Program-made: the position numbers and the translations under genes
In this document: positions 1 through 8,492 of the stretch, piece after piece
Position numbering within the stretch: position 1 is the stretch's first letter
How the letters are laid out: every line of letters starts with the position of its first letter
The notes under the pieces: generated by a model
Seen by the model: only the letters and a program-made list of their open reading frames with translations
Told to the model about the DNA's origin: nothing
Database searches by the model: none
Source of the DNA: Caldithrix sp.
GTDB taxonomy: Bacteria > Zhuqueibacterota > Zhuqueibacteria > Thermofontimicrobiales > Sulfurfontimicrobiaceae
Length of the DNA: 64,000 bases
NCBI GenBank assembly: GCA_020722815.1
Contig: DYKB01000016.1
Coordinates: 21,511 to 85,510, forward strand
Reading direction: 5' to 3'

Positions 1-621
1 GGACAAATTGCCAATTTGTCCTACATAAATTGACAGTAACTTATGCTGTGGGACAAATTGCCAATTTGTCCTACATAAATTGACAGTAACTTATGCTGTG
101 GGACAAATTGCCAATTTGTCCTACATAAATTGACAGTAACTTATGCTATAGGACAAATTGCCAATTTGTCCTACATAAATTGACAGTAACTTATGCTGTG
201 GGACAAATTGCCAATTTGTCCTACATAAATTGACAGTAACTTATGCTGTGGGACAAATTGCCAATTTGTCCTACATAAATTGACAGTAACTTATGCTGTG
301 GGACAAATTGCCAATTTGTCCTACATAAATTGACAGTAACTTATGCTATAGGACAAATTGTCAATTTGTCCTACATAAATTGACAGTAACTTATGCTATA
401 GGACAAATTGTCAATTTGTCCTACATAAATTGACAGTAACTTATGCTGTGGGACAAATTGCCAATTTGTCCTACATAAATTGACAGTAACTTATGCTATA
501 GGACAAATTGCCAATTTGTCCTACATAAATTGACAGTAACTTATGCTGTGGGACAAATTGCCAATTTGTCCTACATAAATTGACAGTAACTTATGCTGTA
601 GGACAAATTGTCAATTTGTCC
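1..621. repeat. 50-bp tandem repeat, 12 full copies plus partial, upstream of cydA
   Basis: Twelve head-to-tail 50-bp units fill 1-600 and a 21-nt partial copy ends at 621. Each unit opens with a perfect palindrome of two 10-nt arms (GGACAAATTG and its complement) around one base. A second small inverted repeat (CATAA/TTATG) lies in the rest of the unit. Units differ only at the palindrome centre (C, or T in copies 8, 9 and the partial one) and in the last four bases (TGTG, TATA in copies 3, 7, 8 and 10, TGTA in copy 12). The array is cut by the window start, so it may be longer. There are no variable spacers, so it is not CRISPR. Near identity suggests recent expansion. Its function is unknown; it lies 47 bp before the cydA start. 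Confidence 0.97.
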
Positions 622-667
622 AACAACTTAATTTCTTAATTATCATTCATTAAATGGAGGGAAGAAA

Positions 668-1993
668 ATGGACGCAGTGTTATTGTCCCGAATTCAGTTT
701 GCTGTCACGGTGGGATTTCATTTCATATTTCCGCCGTTGACTTTGGGCTTATCGCTCATGATTCTGATTTTCGAAAGTTTGCACCTGAAAAACGGCGCCG
801 AACTTTACCGGAAATTGACGGATCTGTTTGTAAAAATTCTCGGGCTGGTATTTGTTATCGGTACCGCTACGGGAATTGTCATGGAGTTTTCATTTGGGAC
901 CAATTGGTCGAACTACTCCCGGATGGTTGGTGATATTTTTGGCGCGCCCCTGGCCGCCGAAGGTGTTTTTGCCTTCTTTCTGGAATCGGTTTTTCTCGGA
1001 ATTCTGATTTTTGGCCGCAATCGGGTCTCCCGAAAAGCGTATTGGACTTCGGCTTTTTTGGCTTTTTTCGGTTCGCATCTTTCCGGCCTGTGGATTATTA
1101 TTGCCAACTCGTGGATGCAAACACCCGCCGGTTTCGCGATTGAAAACGGGCGGGCAGTCCTGAAAGACTTTTTCGCCGCCGCGCTGAATCCTTCGACCAT
1201 CATTCGTTACACCCACACCATCGTTGCCGGCTGGATGACCGGCACGTTCCTGGTGGCCGGTGTCAGCGCCTGGTACTTGTTAAAGAAACGGCACGTCGAA
1301 ATTGCCAAAACCGGACTAAAACTGGCAATGATTGTGCTGGTGCTAAGTTCACTTGGGGAATTATTTCTGGGGCATGCCCACTCGGTTCAGGTGGCGAACA
1401 CCCAGCCTGAAAAACTGGCGGCGTTTGAGGCGCTATACAATACTCAAGCCGGCGCACCACTGGCCTTGTTTGGCATTCCCGACGGGGAAAAACAGATCAC
1501 TTATTGGTACGTTGGTATCCCCAAAATGCTCAGTTTTTTAATCAGTTTCGATTCCAACGCCACCGTCAAAGGCTTAAACGATTTCCCCGCGGACGAACGG
1601 CCGCCGGTCTTTTTACCGTATGCTTCCTACCATATCATGATCCTGCTGGGCTTTTTCTTCATTGCTATTACGGTTATCGGCGTGTATCTGTTGGCGCGGA
1701 ATCAATTGTGGGAAACGAACTGGTTTTTGAAACTGTTGGTTTTTGCGATTCCCTTGCCGCACCTGGCCAATCAGTTTGGCTGGATTGCCGCCGAAGTGGG
1801 CCGGCAGCCCTGGGCCGTGTATCGGGTTTTACGTACTGCCGATGCCGCGTCGGTGGTGGTGCCTGCGGGCCAGATATTATTTTCGTTGATCATGTTCAGT
1901 TTAATCTACACGCTGCTGTTTATCATTTTTATCAAAATTTTGCTTAAAATAATCCAAAAAGGCCCCGAAGCGGTCGCCGCACCGGGCTATTGA
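668..1993 (+). CDS. cydA: Cytochrome bd ubiquinol oxidase subunit I
   Basis: This inner-membrane subunit oxidises quinol and reduces oxygen to water with high affinity, using hemes b558, b595 and d. The 441-residue protein shows the family ligands: H18 (heme b595), H183 and M324 (heme b558), the proton-path acids E98 and E106, the quinol-site pair K249/E254, and the GRQPW motif at 378-382. It is about 80 residues shorter than the E. coli protein because the Q-loop after residue 254 is short, as in the short-Q-loop class. A strong ribosome site (GGAGGG, 656-661) supports the ATG at 668. cydB follows after 120 bp, so the two probably form one transcript. The 50-bp tandem array ends 46 bp upstream and may hold its promoter or operators, but no convincing -35/-10 pair was seen. 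Confidence 0.97.
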   Translation: MDAVLLSRIQFAVTVGFHFIFPPLTLGLSLMILIFESLHLKNGAELYRKLTDLFVKILGLVFVIGTATGIVMEFSFGTNWSNYSRMVGDIFGAPLAAEGVFAFFLESVFLGILIFGRNRVSRKAYWTSAFLAFFGSHLSGLWIIIANSWMQTPAGFAIENGRAVLKDFFAAALNPSTIIRYTHTIVAGWMTGTFLVAGVSAWYLLKKRHVEIAKTGLKLAMIVLVLSSLGELFLGHAHSVQVANTQPEKLAAFEALYNTQAGAPLALFGIPDGEKQITYWYVGIPKMLSFLISFDSNATVKGLNDFPADERPPVFLPYASYHIMILLGFFFIAITVIGVYLLARNQLWETNWFLKLLVFAIPLPHLANQFGWIAAEVGRQPWAVYRVLRTADAASVVVPAGQILFSLIMFSLIYTLLFIIFIKILLKIIQKGPEAVAAPGY

Positions 1994-2113
1994 CATTCAA
2001 GGTCGGATGAGCAGCTAACATTGTTTAAATTCTGGCAACTTCCGGTCGTAGCTGATCGAAGTTGCCTGGTTTCGTGAACTAATAAAAAAATATTCTAAAT
2101 GTGGAGGTTAACA

Positions 2114-3115
2114 ATGGAAGTATTATTTCTCTTCCAAAATACATGGTATCTCTTAATTGGTGTCCTGCTGGTCGGCTATTCCATCCTCGATGGTTTCGAC
2201 CTCGGCGTGGGGACGTTATTACCGTTTTTGGCAAAAAAAGAATCGGACAAAAGAACTTTATTTAACGCAATCGGGCCGTTCTGGGATGGGAACGAAGTCT
2301 GGCTATTGACCGGTGGTGGCGCGCTCTTTGCCGCCTTCCCGCATGTTTATGCCACGGTCTTTAGTGGTTTCTACCTGGCGTTAATGCTGGTGCTATTTGC
2401 CTTGATTTTCCGCGCCGTCGCGCTGGAATTTTGGAGTTCCGATGAACCGCGGCGCGGGCTCTGGGAATGGGCGTTCGTGATTGGCAGTTTCTTGCCGTCG
2501 TTGCTCTACGGCGTGGCATTAGGAAACGTGGTTGTCGGTATTCCCCTGAACACTCAGATGGAATTTACCGGCAATTTCTTTACTTTATTACGACCTTTCC
2601 CGCTGATCGTGGGTTTATTGGGTCTGGCGGTGATTCTGATGCAGGGCGCTACCTACACCGCGCTGAAAACCGAGGGTGCGCTGCGCACGCAAGCCAAAAA
2701 ATTGTTATCAACGTTGTGGCTGGCGTTTATCGTGCTCTTTGGACTGTCCTTCGTTGGCGCATTGATTTTTAAATCTGGGGTAGCAGGAAATATCCTGGCT
2801 TATGTGGCCGGCCTGGTGGTTTTAGCCACCTGGTACCTGACGAAACGTGCGAGTCAACAAGGCAAAGATGGTCAGGCCTTTTTAATGTCTTCTTTAACCT
2901 TTTTAGGACTCTGGGGCATTGTCGGTGCGATTCATTACCCGAATTTGGTATTGGCCAGTAATGATCCCGGTTTGAGCCTGACAATCATCAATACCTCTTC
3001 TTCGCAATTGACCCTGACGGTGATGCTTATCATTGCGCTGGTTGGCATGCCGTTCGTCATTGGGTACACCATCTATGCTTACAAGGTCTTCAAAGGCAAA
3101 GTGAAGCTGAATTAA
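2114..3115 (+). CDS. cydB: Cytochrome bd ubiquinol oxidase subunit II
   Basis: This is the second membrane subunit of the bd oxidase, which packs against CydA and stabilises the heme centres. The 333-residue protein is hydrophobic, with about eight or nine membrane segments. It has the family signatures DGFDLGVG near the N-terminus and GPFWDGNEVWL about 50 residues later, as well as the SLLYGVALGN-type segment in the middle. The open frame begins 15 bases earlier at 2099, but GGAGG at 2103-2107 sits seven bases before the ATG at 2114, so that start is preferred. No small cydX-like gene is evident downstream. The following 1.3 kb is noncoding repeat DNA. Confidence 0.97.
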   Translation: MEVLFLFQNTWYLLIGVLLVGYSILDGFDLGVGTLLPFLAKKESDKRTLFNAIGPFWDGNEVWLLTGGGALFAAFPHVYATVFSGFYLALMLVLFALIFRAVALEFWSSDEPRRGLWEWAFVIGSFLPSLLYGVALGNVVVGIPLNTQMEFTGNFFTLLRPFPLIVGLLGLAVILMQGATYTALKTEGALRTQAKKLLSTLWLAFIVLFGLSFVGALIFKSGVAGNILAYVAGLVVLATWYLTKRASQQGKDGQAFLMSSLTFLGLWGIVGAIHYPNLVLASNDPGLSLTIINTSSSQLTLTVMLIIALVGMPFVIGYTIYAYKVFKGKVKLN

Positions 3116-3150
3116 TACTACTTAGAGTCCATCCAAAAATACAAAAATCT

Positions 3151-3255
3151 GTCATTGTGAGGCGTTTTTTGCCGCAGCCTGTTTTTTAGGCTCGCAATCA
3201 CCCATCATAAAACAGCGGAGATTGCTTCGTCGCACAAAACGCTTCTCGCAATGAC
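3151..3255. repeat. MITE-like dispersed element, copy 1
   Basis: This 105-bp element has imperfect terminal inverted repeats of about 20 nt (GTCATTGTGAGGCG at the left, CGCTTCTCGCAATGAC at the right) around an A/T- and GC-patchy core. A second copy lies at 4116-4218 in the same orientation and differs at a small number of positions. There is no coding capacity, so it fits a nonautonomous, hairpin-forming intergenic element. Lying 35 bp after cydB, it could also end that transcript, but this is inference. Confidence 0.85.
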
Positions 3256-3475
3256 AATGCCGGCGGCTTTTTCGGAGAAACACTAATACTACAACGTTAA
3301 GTTGAATAAAATGATCAAATTTTTTAACGCAGAGACGCGGAGATCGCTGAAAAAAATGGCTTTGATGATGAAAAAGTAATTTTAAGTGTTTTTTAAAAAA
3401 AGCATAACGCCAGTACTACCAAATCAATTGAGATGTAGATCTCAAAAATATTATCTCGTTTTACTGATTACCAAA

Positions 3476-3910
3476 CGCCGCGACCTGTTCTGGTTCAGGT
3501 GAACGCCACGACCTGTTCTGGTTACCAAAATCCAGTTTGGTAACCCCATATTCGAAAAGCTCCAGCTTTTCGACTGCCTTAGATAGATCTTCCGCCACGA
3601 AGCTGGAGCATCTGGAATAGTGGATTCCCAAGCTGGAGCTTGGGAATCCGGTGATCTGTGTTAAAGGTTTAGCAAAGCCCTGCTCCCGCTTTGCCAAACC
3701 TCGCCGAACGATTGAAGCCCGTGCAATGGAAAAAATGTGATAAGCAATCAAAACCGTATTTGTGAATCGGGTTTGGTAAAGCTAATAGCCCCGGAAATCT
3801 TCACTAAGCTTTACCAAACCTTGCTCCTTCAGTGGTTCGTTACATTTCTTTTTTTTGAATGACCTTCAGCAGGTTAATTCCCATCTGTGTTAAAGGTTTG
3901 GCAAAGCGCT
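3476..3910. repeat. Cluster of short palindromic intergenic repeats
   Basis: This noncoding stretch is a mosaic of short repeats. A 28-bp unit containing CGACCTGTTCTGGTT occurs twice in tandem (about 3476 and 3504). Perfect palindromes lie at 3552-3573 (10-nt arms around 2 bases) and 3622-3649 (13-nt arms around 2 bases). Imperfect hairpins built on AGGTTTGGCAAAG/CTTTGCCAAACCT types lie at 3665-3701 and 3770-3820. The motif ATCTGTGTTAAAGGTTT recurs near 3653 and 3883. They resemble REP-type elements inserted next to or inside each other. A minus-strand frame (3461-3751) running through them is not a gene. Confidence 0.85.
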
Positions 3911-4078
3911 TGCTCCAAAGTTATCAGGTTATAATTCTAACTCATAAAAAAACAAATGGATAGCCACGCGCTTCAGCTTGTGGATCAAATCACCCCCCCA
4001 ATTTTTTTGTGGATTTTAATCCATCGGTGCATAAGGACTCGGGCTTAGAAGCCCGTGATTAGGGGGCACTCATGGAAC

Positions 4079-4258
4079 CCCGAGCTAAAGAGTCTGTCCG
4101 GGAACTAGAAAAATTGTCATTGCGAGGCATTTTTTGCCGCAGCCTGTTTTTTAGGCTCGCAACCCCCTGATAAAACGGCGGAAATTGCTTCGTCGCCCAA
4201 AACGCTCCTCGCAATAACAGTTCCGGGTTAGTTCTTTGGACCGTCTCTAAAGCTCGTG
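4079..4258. repeat. MITE-like element copy 2 inside a larger inverted repeat
   Basis: The core at 4116-4218 is a second copy of the 3151-3255 element. Here the terminal inverted repeat extends outward: CGAGCTAAAGAGTCTGTCC on the left (from about 4081) faces GGACCGTCTCTAAAGCTCG on the right (to about 4257), with about four mismatches in 18. The whole 180-bp block could fold into one long hairpin. No transposase or convincing gene is present. Confidence 0.75.
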
Positions 4259-4316
4259 GCAATTCAATTATAACTTATTGAAATTCATATTGTTATCTCC
4301 TTAACCTGACGGCGAT

Positions 4317-4395
4317 GGAGGCAGGAGGGGTTTTTTTTTATTGATTCATAACCTCATCAATTTCCATTTCAGAATTATAGGTTATAAATTATGAC
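4317..4395. repeat. Left arm of a long-range inverted repeat
   Basis: The segment beginning GGAGGCAGGAGGGG is closely matched, in inverted orientation, by 8101-8180. About 50 bases align with only a few mismatches and a 2-base gap in the T-run, and weaker similarity extends another 28 bases. The pair brackets a 3.8-kb block with the coiled-coil gene (minus) and the lipoprotein/propeller pair (plus). It could mark the ends of a moved segment or be two copies of a dispersed repeat. Confidence 0.8.
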
Positions 4396-4407
4396 GAATT
4401 TTGAATA

Positions 4408-4917
4408 TTAAACCTCATACTCCAGTTTTTCAATCCGGAGTTTGAGTTTATCCAGTTCAATGCGGAGCGTATCGATGGTGCTGCCGAGGGTGAGTTTTTC
4501 GACAACGAAATTGGAGTATTCTTTCATGGCTTTATCCACGGCGGCGAGCACCATGGTTTTTAAGGAGCCAAAATCAGTGTCCAGTTGGTCGATCTGTTTG
4601 ATAAAGGTAGTGAATTTATCGCTCATGAACAGGAAGCGTTTGTTAAATTCGCCGGATTTATCTTCGAGATTTTGGATGGACTGATTCATGGTGCCGAGCT
4701 GGGTTTCAAAACGTTGAAAAGTGGATTGGAATTCGGTAATAATCTGGCTGACCTGATCAATTTTGGCGTTAGTCTGCTCCAGTTTGGGGTTAATCGCTTC
4801 AAACTGATGTTCGAATTTTTGGATGAGCGTTTGAATCTGCTGCAAATTTTGTAAAATTTGTTCCTGATTGAGCTTTATCTCATCAGATGTTGGGTCTTTT
4901 GATGCGCCAGAAGCCAT
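4408..4917 (-). CDS. Predicted coiled-coil protein, function unknown
   Basis: This 169-residue protein is almost entirely heptad-like helix, rich in Q, E, K, I and L, with no signal peptide, membrane segment, Cys pair or recognised enzyme motif. Residues from about 15 to 110 form one long coiled coil of alternating IDQ/LEQ-type heptads. A second helix (LRIELDKLKLRIEKLE) closes the C-terminus. An AAGGAG ribosome site lies nine bases before the ATG at 4917, which supports it as a real gene despite its low complexity. It is transcribed away from the 5404 lipoprotein gene and stands alone. A scaffold or polar-organiser role is possible, but nothing in the sequence decides this. Confidence 0.75.
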   Translation of the reverse strand: MASGASKDPTSDEIKLNQEQILQNLQQIQTLIQKFEHQFEAINPKLEQTNAKIDQVSQIITEFQSTFQRFETQLGTMNQSIQNLEDKSGEFNKRFLFMSDKFTTFIKQIDQLDTDFGSLKTMVLAAVDKAMKEYSNFVVEKLTLGSTIDTLRIELDKLKLRIEKLEYEV

Positions 4918-5403
4918 GAAGTTGCTCCTTTTAATTGGTGGTTAAATTTGGATTTGTACTGAAGTCGAAATTGATCTCATAACCAGATTTAGTAACTGCC
5001 CAATATACGAATCTCTGAGAGAAAATCAAGACAAATTTTGATTTATTCGTTAAGTTTTTGAAAAAATTCTGGAACCAGGTCAGAAACGCGATTAAAAATT
5101 GGCATATTAAATTTTAGATAAAACTAAGGATTAATAAATAATTTAACCTTTTTAAAATCAAAATGTTATAATATATCAAACTTTGGGTGGTTCGCTCCTG
5201 GCCCGATTGGTGAAAATATTGGGAACTTAATGATGAGGTTGAAATATAACTATGTTAAATTCTATTGTGCAAAAAACAGGGATGAATACCTTTTATTCAT
5301 TTCCCGATTCTGGCTACTTGAACAGGGATGTGCCATTTATTAATTGCATATTTATTTAAAATCTTAATTTGCCAATCACTTGAATTAACTTCAGGAATAA
5401 CAA
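4918..5403. other. 486-bp divergent intergenic region
   Basis: This AT-rich spacer lies between the minus-strand coiled-coil gene and the plus-strand lipoprotein gene and should hold promoters for both. TATAAT at 5167-5172 is the best -10 candidate on the plus strand, but no good -35 hexamer lies 16-18 bases before it. No RNA gene or repeat was recognised. Confidence 0.5.
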
Positions 5404-6561
5404 ATGAATAAGTTGTTTATTTTATTTATAATTTTACCTTTCCTTTACCTTGCCTGTGATGAAAAAATTCCAACTGTACCTGAAAATTTGGACCCCCAAA
5501 TTAAAAAAATAGAGATTCCTGACTCAATGTATGTTCAATCTTCGCGTCTTTATGTGATGCATGTTGAAGTTTTTGATGAGCAGGGGGTGGAGAACATCGC
5601 GCTGGTAAGTGCTGCGATTATTGAAATTCAGTCAAATCGTGTGATTCAGACGGATACGTTGCTGGATAATGGCACCGATGGGGATATCATTCCAGGAGAC
5701 GGTGTGTTTTCGAAAATCATAAATCCTGCTTTTGCTGCTGGAAAGGGCGGCAGTTATCAATTTGAAACCAGAGCCGTCGATCAGGAAAATCATTCAGCCA
5801 GTCAGGTCGTCAGTCCGATTGTTATTTTCGATCAGGCGGAAAACCTGCCACCACAAATTTCGATGGCCGTGGTGCCGGAGAATATGTATCTGACGGATTC
5901 AACCATGCACCTGCTTTCTGTCAAAGTCAGCGATCCGCAGGGTTTGGATGATATTCAGGCGGTTTTTTGCCAGATATTTAATCCGCAGGAACCAGCGAAT
6001 CCGAACAAGGTAGTTAAATTATTGGATTCCGGTGTGGATGGAGATGCCGTGACGGGTGACGGGATTTTTTCCGCGCTTATCTCAATCGATTTTACCCAAA
6101 AAAAAGTGGGTGTATTCTCCTTTCGATTTCAGGCACGTGACAAAGCCCAAAATTTTAGTAATCCAATCGTTAAAACGAGCAAAGTCGCCAATTATTTAAA
6201 TGTTCCGCCGACGATTTCGAATCTGGAGGCGCCGGCTGAATTACTATTATCACCAATCGATGTGGTGACGGCTCTAATGACACTGGAAGTGGATGATCCG
6301 CAGGGGCTTTCTGATATTCAATTTGTCTATTTCAATAGTACTAAACCGGATGGTAAGCCCGCGGCTGGAAATCCATTTTATCTGAATGATGATGGGAATC
6401 AACCGGCTAGTGGTGATAAGATCAAAGGGGATGGGATTTATTCGATCACCATTAATCTGCCATCTGGAACGGCTAAGGGTGAATATACTTTTGTGTTTGA
6501 AGCGGTCGATTTTTCCAATGCGAAAAGCAATCAAATTACGCACAAGTTAACGGTTAAATAA
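5404..6561 (+). CDS. Lipoprotein with three choice-of-anchor X-type domains
   Basis: The 385-residue protein starts with a hydrophobic signal ending in a lipobox (YLAC, lipidated C18), so it should be an envelope lipoprotein. The mature part has three similar ~110-residue beta-sandwich repeats. Each has a strand motif V-x-DxQG(L/V)-x-I and ends in an acidic loop: N-G-T-D-G-D...GDG at about 88-103, S-G-V-D-G-D...GDG at 208-223, and D-D-G-N...GDG at 327-347. This pattern matches the choice-of-anchor X domain known from FCB bacteria; the acidic loops look calcium-binding. The next gene, a secreted beta-propeller, starts 11 bp downstream with its own ribosome site, so the two are probably co-transcribed and may act together at the cell surface. 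The ligand is unknown. Confidence 0.8.
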   Translation: MNKLFILFIILPFLYLACDEKIPTVPENLDPQIKKIEIPDSMYVQSSRLYVMHVEVFDEQGVENIALVSAAIIEIQSNRVIQTDTLLDNGTDGDIIPGDGVFSKIINPAFAAGKGGSYQFETRAVDQENHSASQVVSPIVIFDQAENLPPQISMAVVPENMYLTDSTMHLLSVKVSDPQGLDDIQAVFCQIFNPQEPANPNKVVKLLDSGVDGDAVTGDGIFSALISIDFTQKKVGVFSFRFQARDKAQNFSNPIVKTSKVANYLNVPPTISNLEAPAELLLSPIDVVTALMTLEVDDPQGLSDIQFVYFNSTKPDGKPAAGNPFYLNDDGNQPASGDKIKGDGIYSITINLPSGTAKGEYTFVFEAVDFSNAKSNQITHKLTVK

Positions 6562-6572
6562 GGATTTGTTCA

Positions 6573-8060
6573 ATGAAGAACTCTTTTGTCTTGATTTTTC
6601 TTTTGCTATTCTTTTTTAATATTTTTATAGATAAAACTCAGGCGCAGGATGTCCATGCGTTATTAAAGTTAAAATGGATGCTGGAAGCCGTGCCCCCCGC
6701 GAAAGGATTGGGGGGAAATGGCATTTCTGATCTGGTGGTACAGGAAATTCCGGATAGCACGATTATCTGGGCTGGCACCGGTGGGGGATTAAGCCGGCTA
6801 AATGTCCAGACGGATAAATGGTATACTTATAATTCCTCGCATGGCCTTGGAAAAGGTGGCGTTTCAGCTATTACGCTGCGGGGGAATGAAATCTGGGTGG
6901 CTACGGTTTATGATTCAATTTTTAAAGATGTCGGTTCTGTCTATATCGGTGGCGGTTTGAGCTATTCCCGAAATGGTGGAAAAACCTGGACGCATGTGCC
7001 GCAACCAAGCGACACCAAAATTCCGGGGAATAACACCACCTGGGATATTGCCATGCTCGATTCCACGGTCTGGATAACGAGTTGGGCTGGTGGAATGCGC
7101 TATACCGCTAATCGTGGAACTACCTGGAATGTGGTGACGCCGGATGGATTTATTTTAAATCCGGTGGAAAATTTGAATCACAATTCATGGTCCATCATCA
7201 ATGCGGATGGAATTCTCTGGCTGGGAACGGCTGGTGGTGTCAATAAATCGCTGGACGGGGGACGAACCTGGGTCAATTTTACGCATCAAAACCAGGCGCA
7301 ACCGATTTGTGGTAATTGGGCGCGGCAGATTGCCTATCAGAAATATGATGACAAGCAAGTCATCTGGATTGCCTGCTGGACTGCCAGCGCTGAATCCGAA
7401 GACCCAACCGAATTTTATGGCGTGGCACGTTCTGAGGATCAGGGGTATACCTGGACCAATTATCTGGAGGGTGAGCGGGCCTTTAGTTTCGCTTTTGATG
7501 GCCCCACCGTTTATGTCGTTGCGGAAAATGGCCTGTTTAAATCAGCAGATCAGGGACAAAGCTGGGCCAAGTATCCGCCTATTCGGGACGTGGCGCAGGA
7601 TGTTTCGGTTTATTCGTCCGAGTATTATGCGGCAGCTATTACAAAAAACACCACGCTCTGGGTTGGTACCGATGATGGACTGGCCAAGACTGTAAACGAT
7701 GGTTTATCCTGGCATATTTATCGCGCGGTGGTACCCACTGGTATTGGTAGTGAGCCCCGAACATATTCCTATCCAAATCCCTTTTCGCCGATGCGGTATA
7801 ATAATTTAGACGGAAATGGCTATATTCGGCTCCAATATAATACGAAAGCACCGGCTGCGGTGACGATTAAAGTTTATGACTTCGCGCTCGATCTGGTGGC
7901 GACGGTTGTTTCAGGGAAATCCCGGCCGGCCGGTGATTTTCATGAGGTATGGGATTGTAAAAATGATCGGCTTGAACTGGTGGCCAATGGGGTCTATTTC
8001 TACAGTGTGGAAATTTCAGGGGATGGCACTTATTGGGGCAAGATTATGATCGTGGATTGA
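6573..8060 (+). CDS. Secreted beta-propeller protein with type IX sorting domain
   Basis: The 495-residue protein has a signal peptide (about residues 1-25, ending TQAQ). A propeller region follows with repeated Asp-box motifs (SRNGGKTW, TANRGTTW, SLDGGRTW, SEDQGYTW, SADQGQSW, TVNDGLSW), as in sialidase-fold and two-component-regulator-type propellers. The last ~95 residues begin SYPNPFSP and end in VYFYSVEISG...GKIMIVD, which is a FlgD-like C-terminal sorting domain used for export and surface anchoring by type IX-like systems. No sialidase catalytic residues were recognised, so an enzymatic role is not claimed. It follows the 5404 lipoprotein by 11 bp with an AAGGA site and is likely a partner in the same operon. 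Confidence 0.88.
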   Translation: MKNSFVLIFLLLFFFNIFIDKTQAQDVHALLKLKWMLEAVPPAKGLGGNGISDLVVQEIPDSTIIWAGTGGGLSRLNVQTDKWYTYNSSHGLGKGGVSAITLRGNEIWVATVYDSIFKDVGSVYIGGGLSYSRNGGKTWTHVPQPSDTKIPGNNTTWDIAMLDSTVWITSWAGGMRYTANRGTTWNVVTPDGFILNPVENLNHNSWSIINADGILWLGTAGGVNKSLDGGRTWVNFTHQNQAQPICGNWARQIAYQKYDDKQVIWIACWTASAESEDPTEFYGVARSEDQGYTWTNYLEGERAFSFAFDGPTVYVVAENGLFKSADQGQSWAKYPPIRDVAQDVSVYSSEYYAAAITKNTTLWVGTDDGLAKTVNDGLSWHIYRAVVPTGIGSEPRTYSYPNPFSPMRYNNLDGNGYIRLQYNTKAPAAVTIKVYDFALDLVATVVSGKSRPAGDFHEVWDCKNDRLELVANGVYFYSVEISGDGTYWGKIMIVD

Positions 8061-8100
8061 GTAAATGCCAATATTTTGGAATGACTGATCAATTGTAAGA

Positions 8101-8180
8101 AGGCAGATAATTTAACACCTAAAATTTTAAAATGGAAATTTATGAGGTTATAAATCAATAAAGGACCCCCTCCTGCCTCC
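8101..8180. repeat. Right arm of the long-range inverted repeat
   Basis: The reverse complement of this segment matches 4317-4395; see that entry. The best-conserved part is 8131-8180, which ends in CCCCTCCTGCCTCC. Confidence 0.8.
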
Positions 8181-8211
8181 CCCAAATTCCAAAAAACGGA
8201 ATTTGGGGGAG
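8177..8211. terminator. Strong hairpin, possible terminator after the propeller gene
   Basis: A perfect 14-bp stem (CTCCCCCAAATTCC at 8177-8190 with its complement at 8198-8211) closes a 7-nt loop. A six-T run follows only about 12 bases later, so it is not a textbook intrinsic terminator. It lies 117 bp after the propeller stop and overlaps the end of the inverted-repeat arm. Confidence 0.5.
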
Positions 8212-8351
8212 AGGACGCCTGGTTTTTTCACCCATTTTCGCTTTTTGAAAACTGGAAGATACAGAGGGGGTCAATTGCCCATTGAAAACGACTTCACCAG
8301 AGAAAAAACGTTTCATTTTAGAATTTCAGGTAACATAAGGAGGATAAAAAT

Positions 8352-8492
8352 ATGGGAAATACAAAATTGAAACTTGTGCGATATCTTTTGGCTGAAATTT
8401 TGAATAAACCTAATCGACAAATGATATCAAATGGAGATAAAAATGTCAATTATTCAGGAAAAACACCCAAAAGATATAAACAATATTTCTGA
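8352..8492 (+). CDS. Small ORF (46 codons) upstream of and overlapping rsgA
   Basis: An unusually strong ribosome site (AAGGAGGA, 8338-8345) is followed by an ATG at 8352 that opens a 46-codon frame. It ends with TGA at 8490-8492, about 50 bases inside rsgA in another frame. The peptide is basic (MGNTKLKLVRYLLAEI at the start, KRYKQYF at the end) and matches nothing I recognise. It may be a leader peptide that couples translation to rsgA, or a remnant of an older gene start. The ribosome site is stronger than the one rsgA itself has. Confidence 0.4.
   Translation: MGNTKLKLVRYLLAEILNKPNRQMISNGDKNVNYSGKTPKRYKQYF

Noticed and set aside
1..621. CRISPR-like array
   Set aside because: The whole 50-bp unit repeats with no variable spacers, and no cas gene is nearby; it is a plain tandem repeat.
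3461..3751. 96-codon minus-strand frame
   Set aside because: It runs through a cluster of palindromes and direct repeats, has no ribosome site, and shows no protein-like pattern.
4059..4262. 67-codon minus-strand frame
   Set aside because: It coincides with the MITE-like element and its flanking inverted repeat, so it is an accidental frame.
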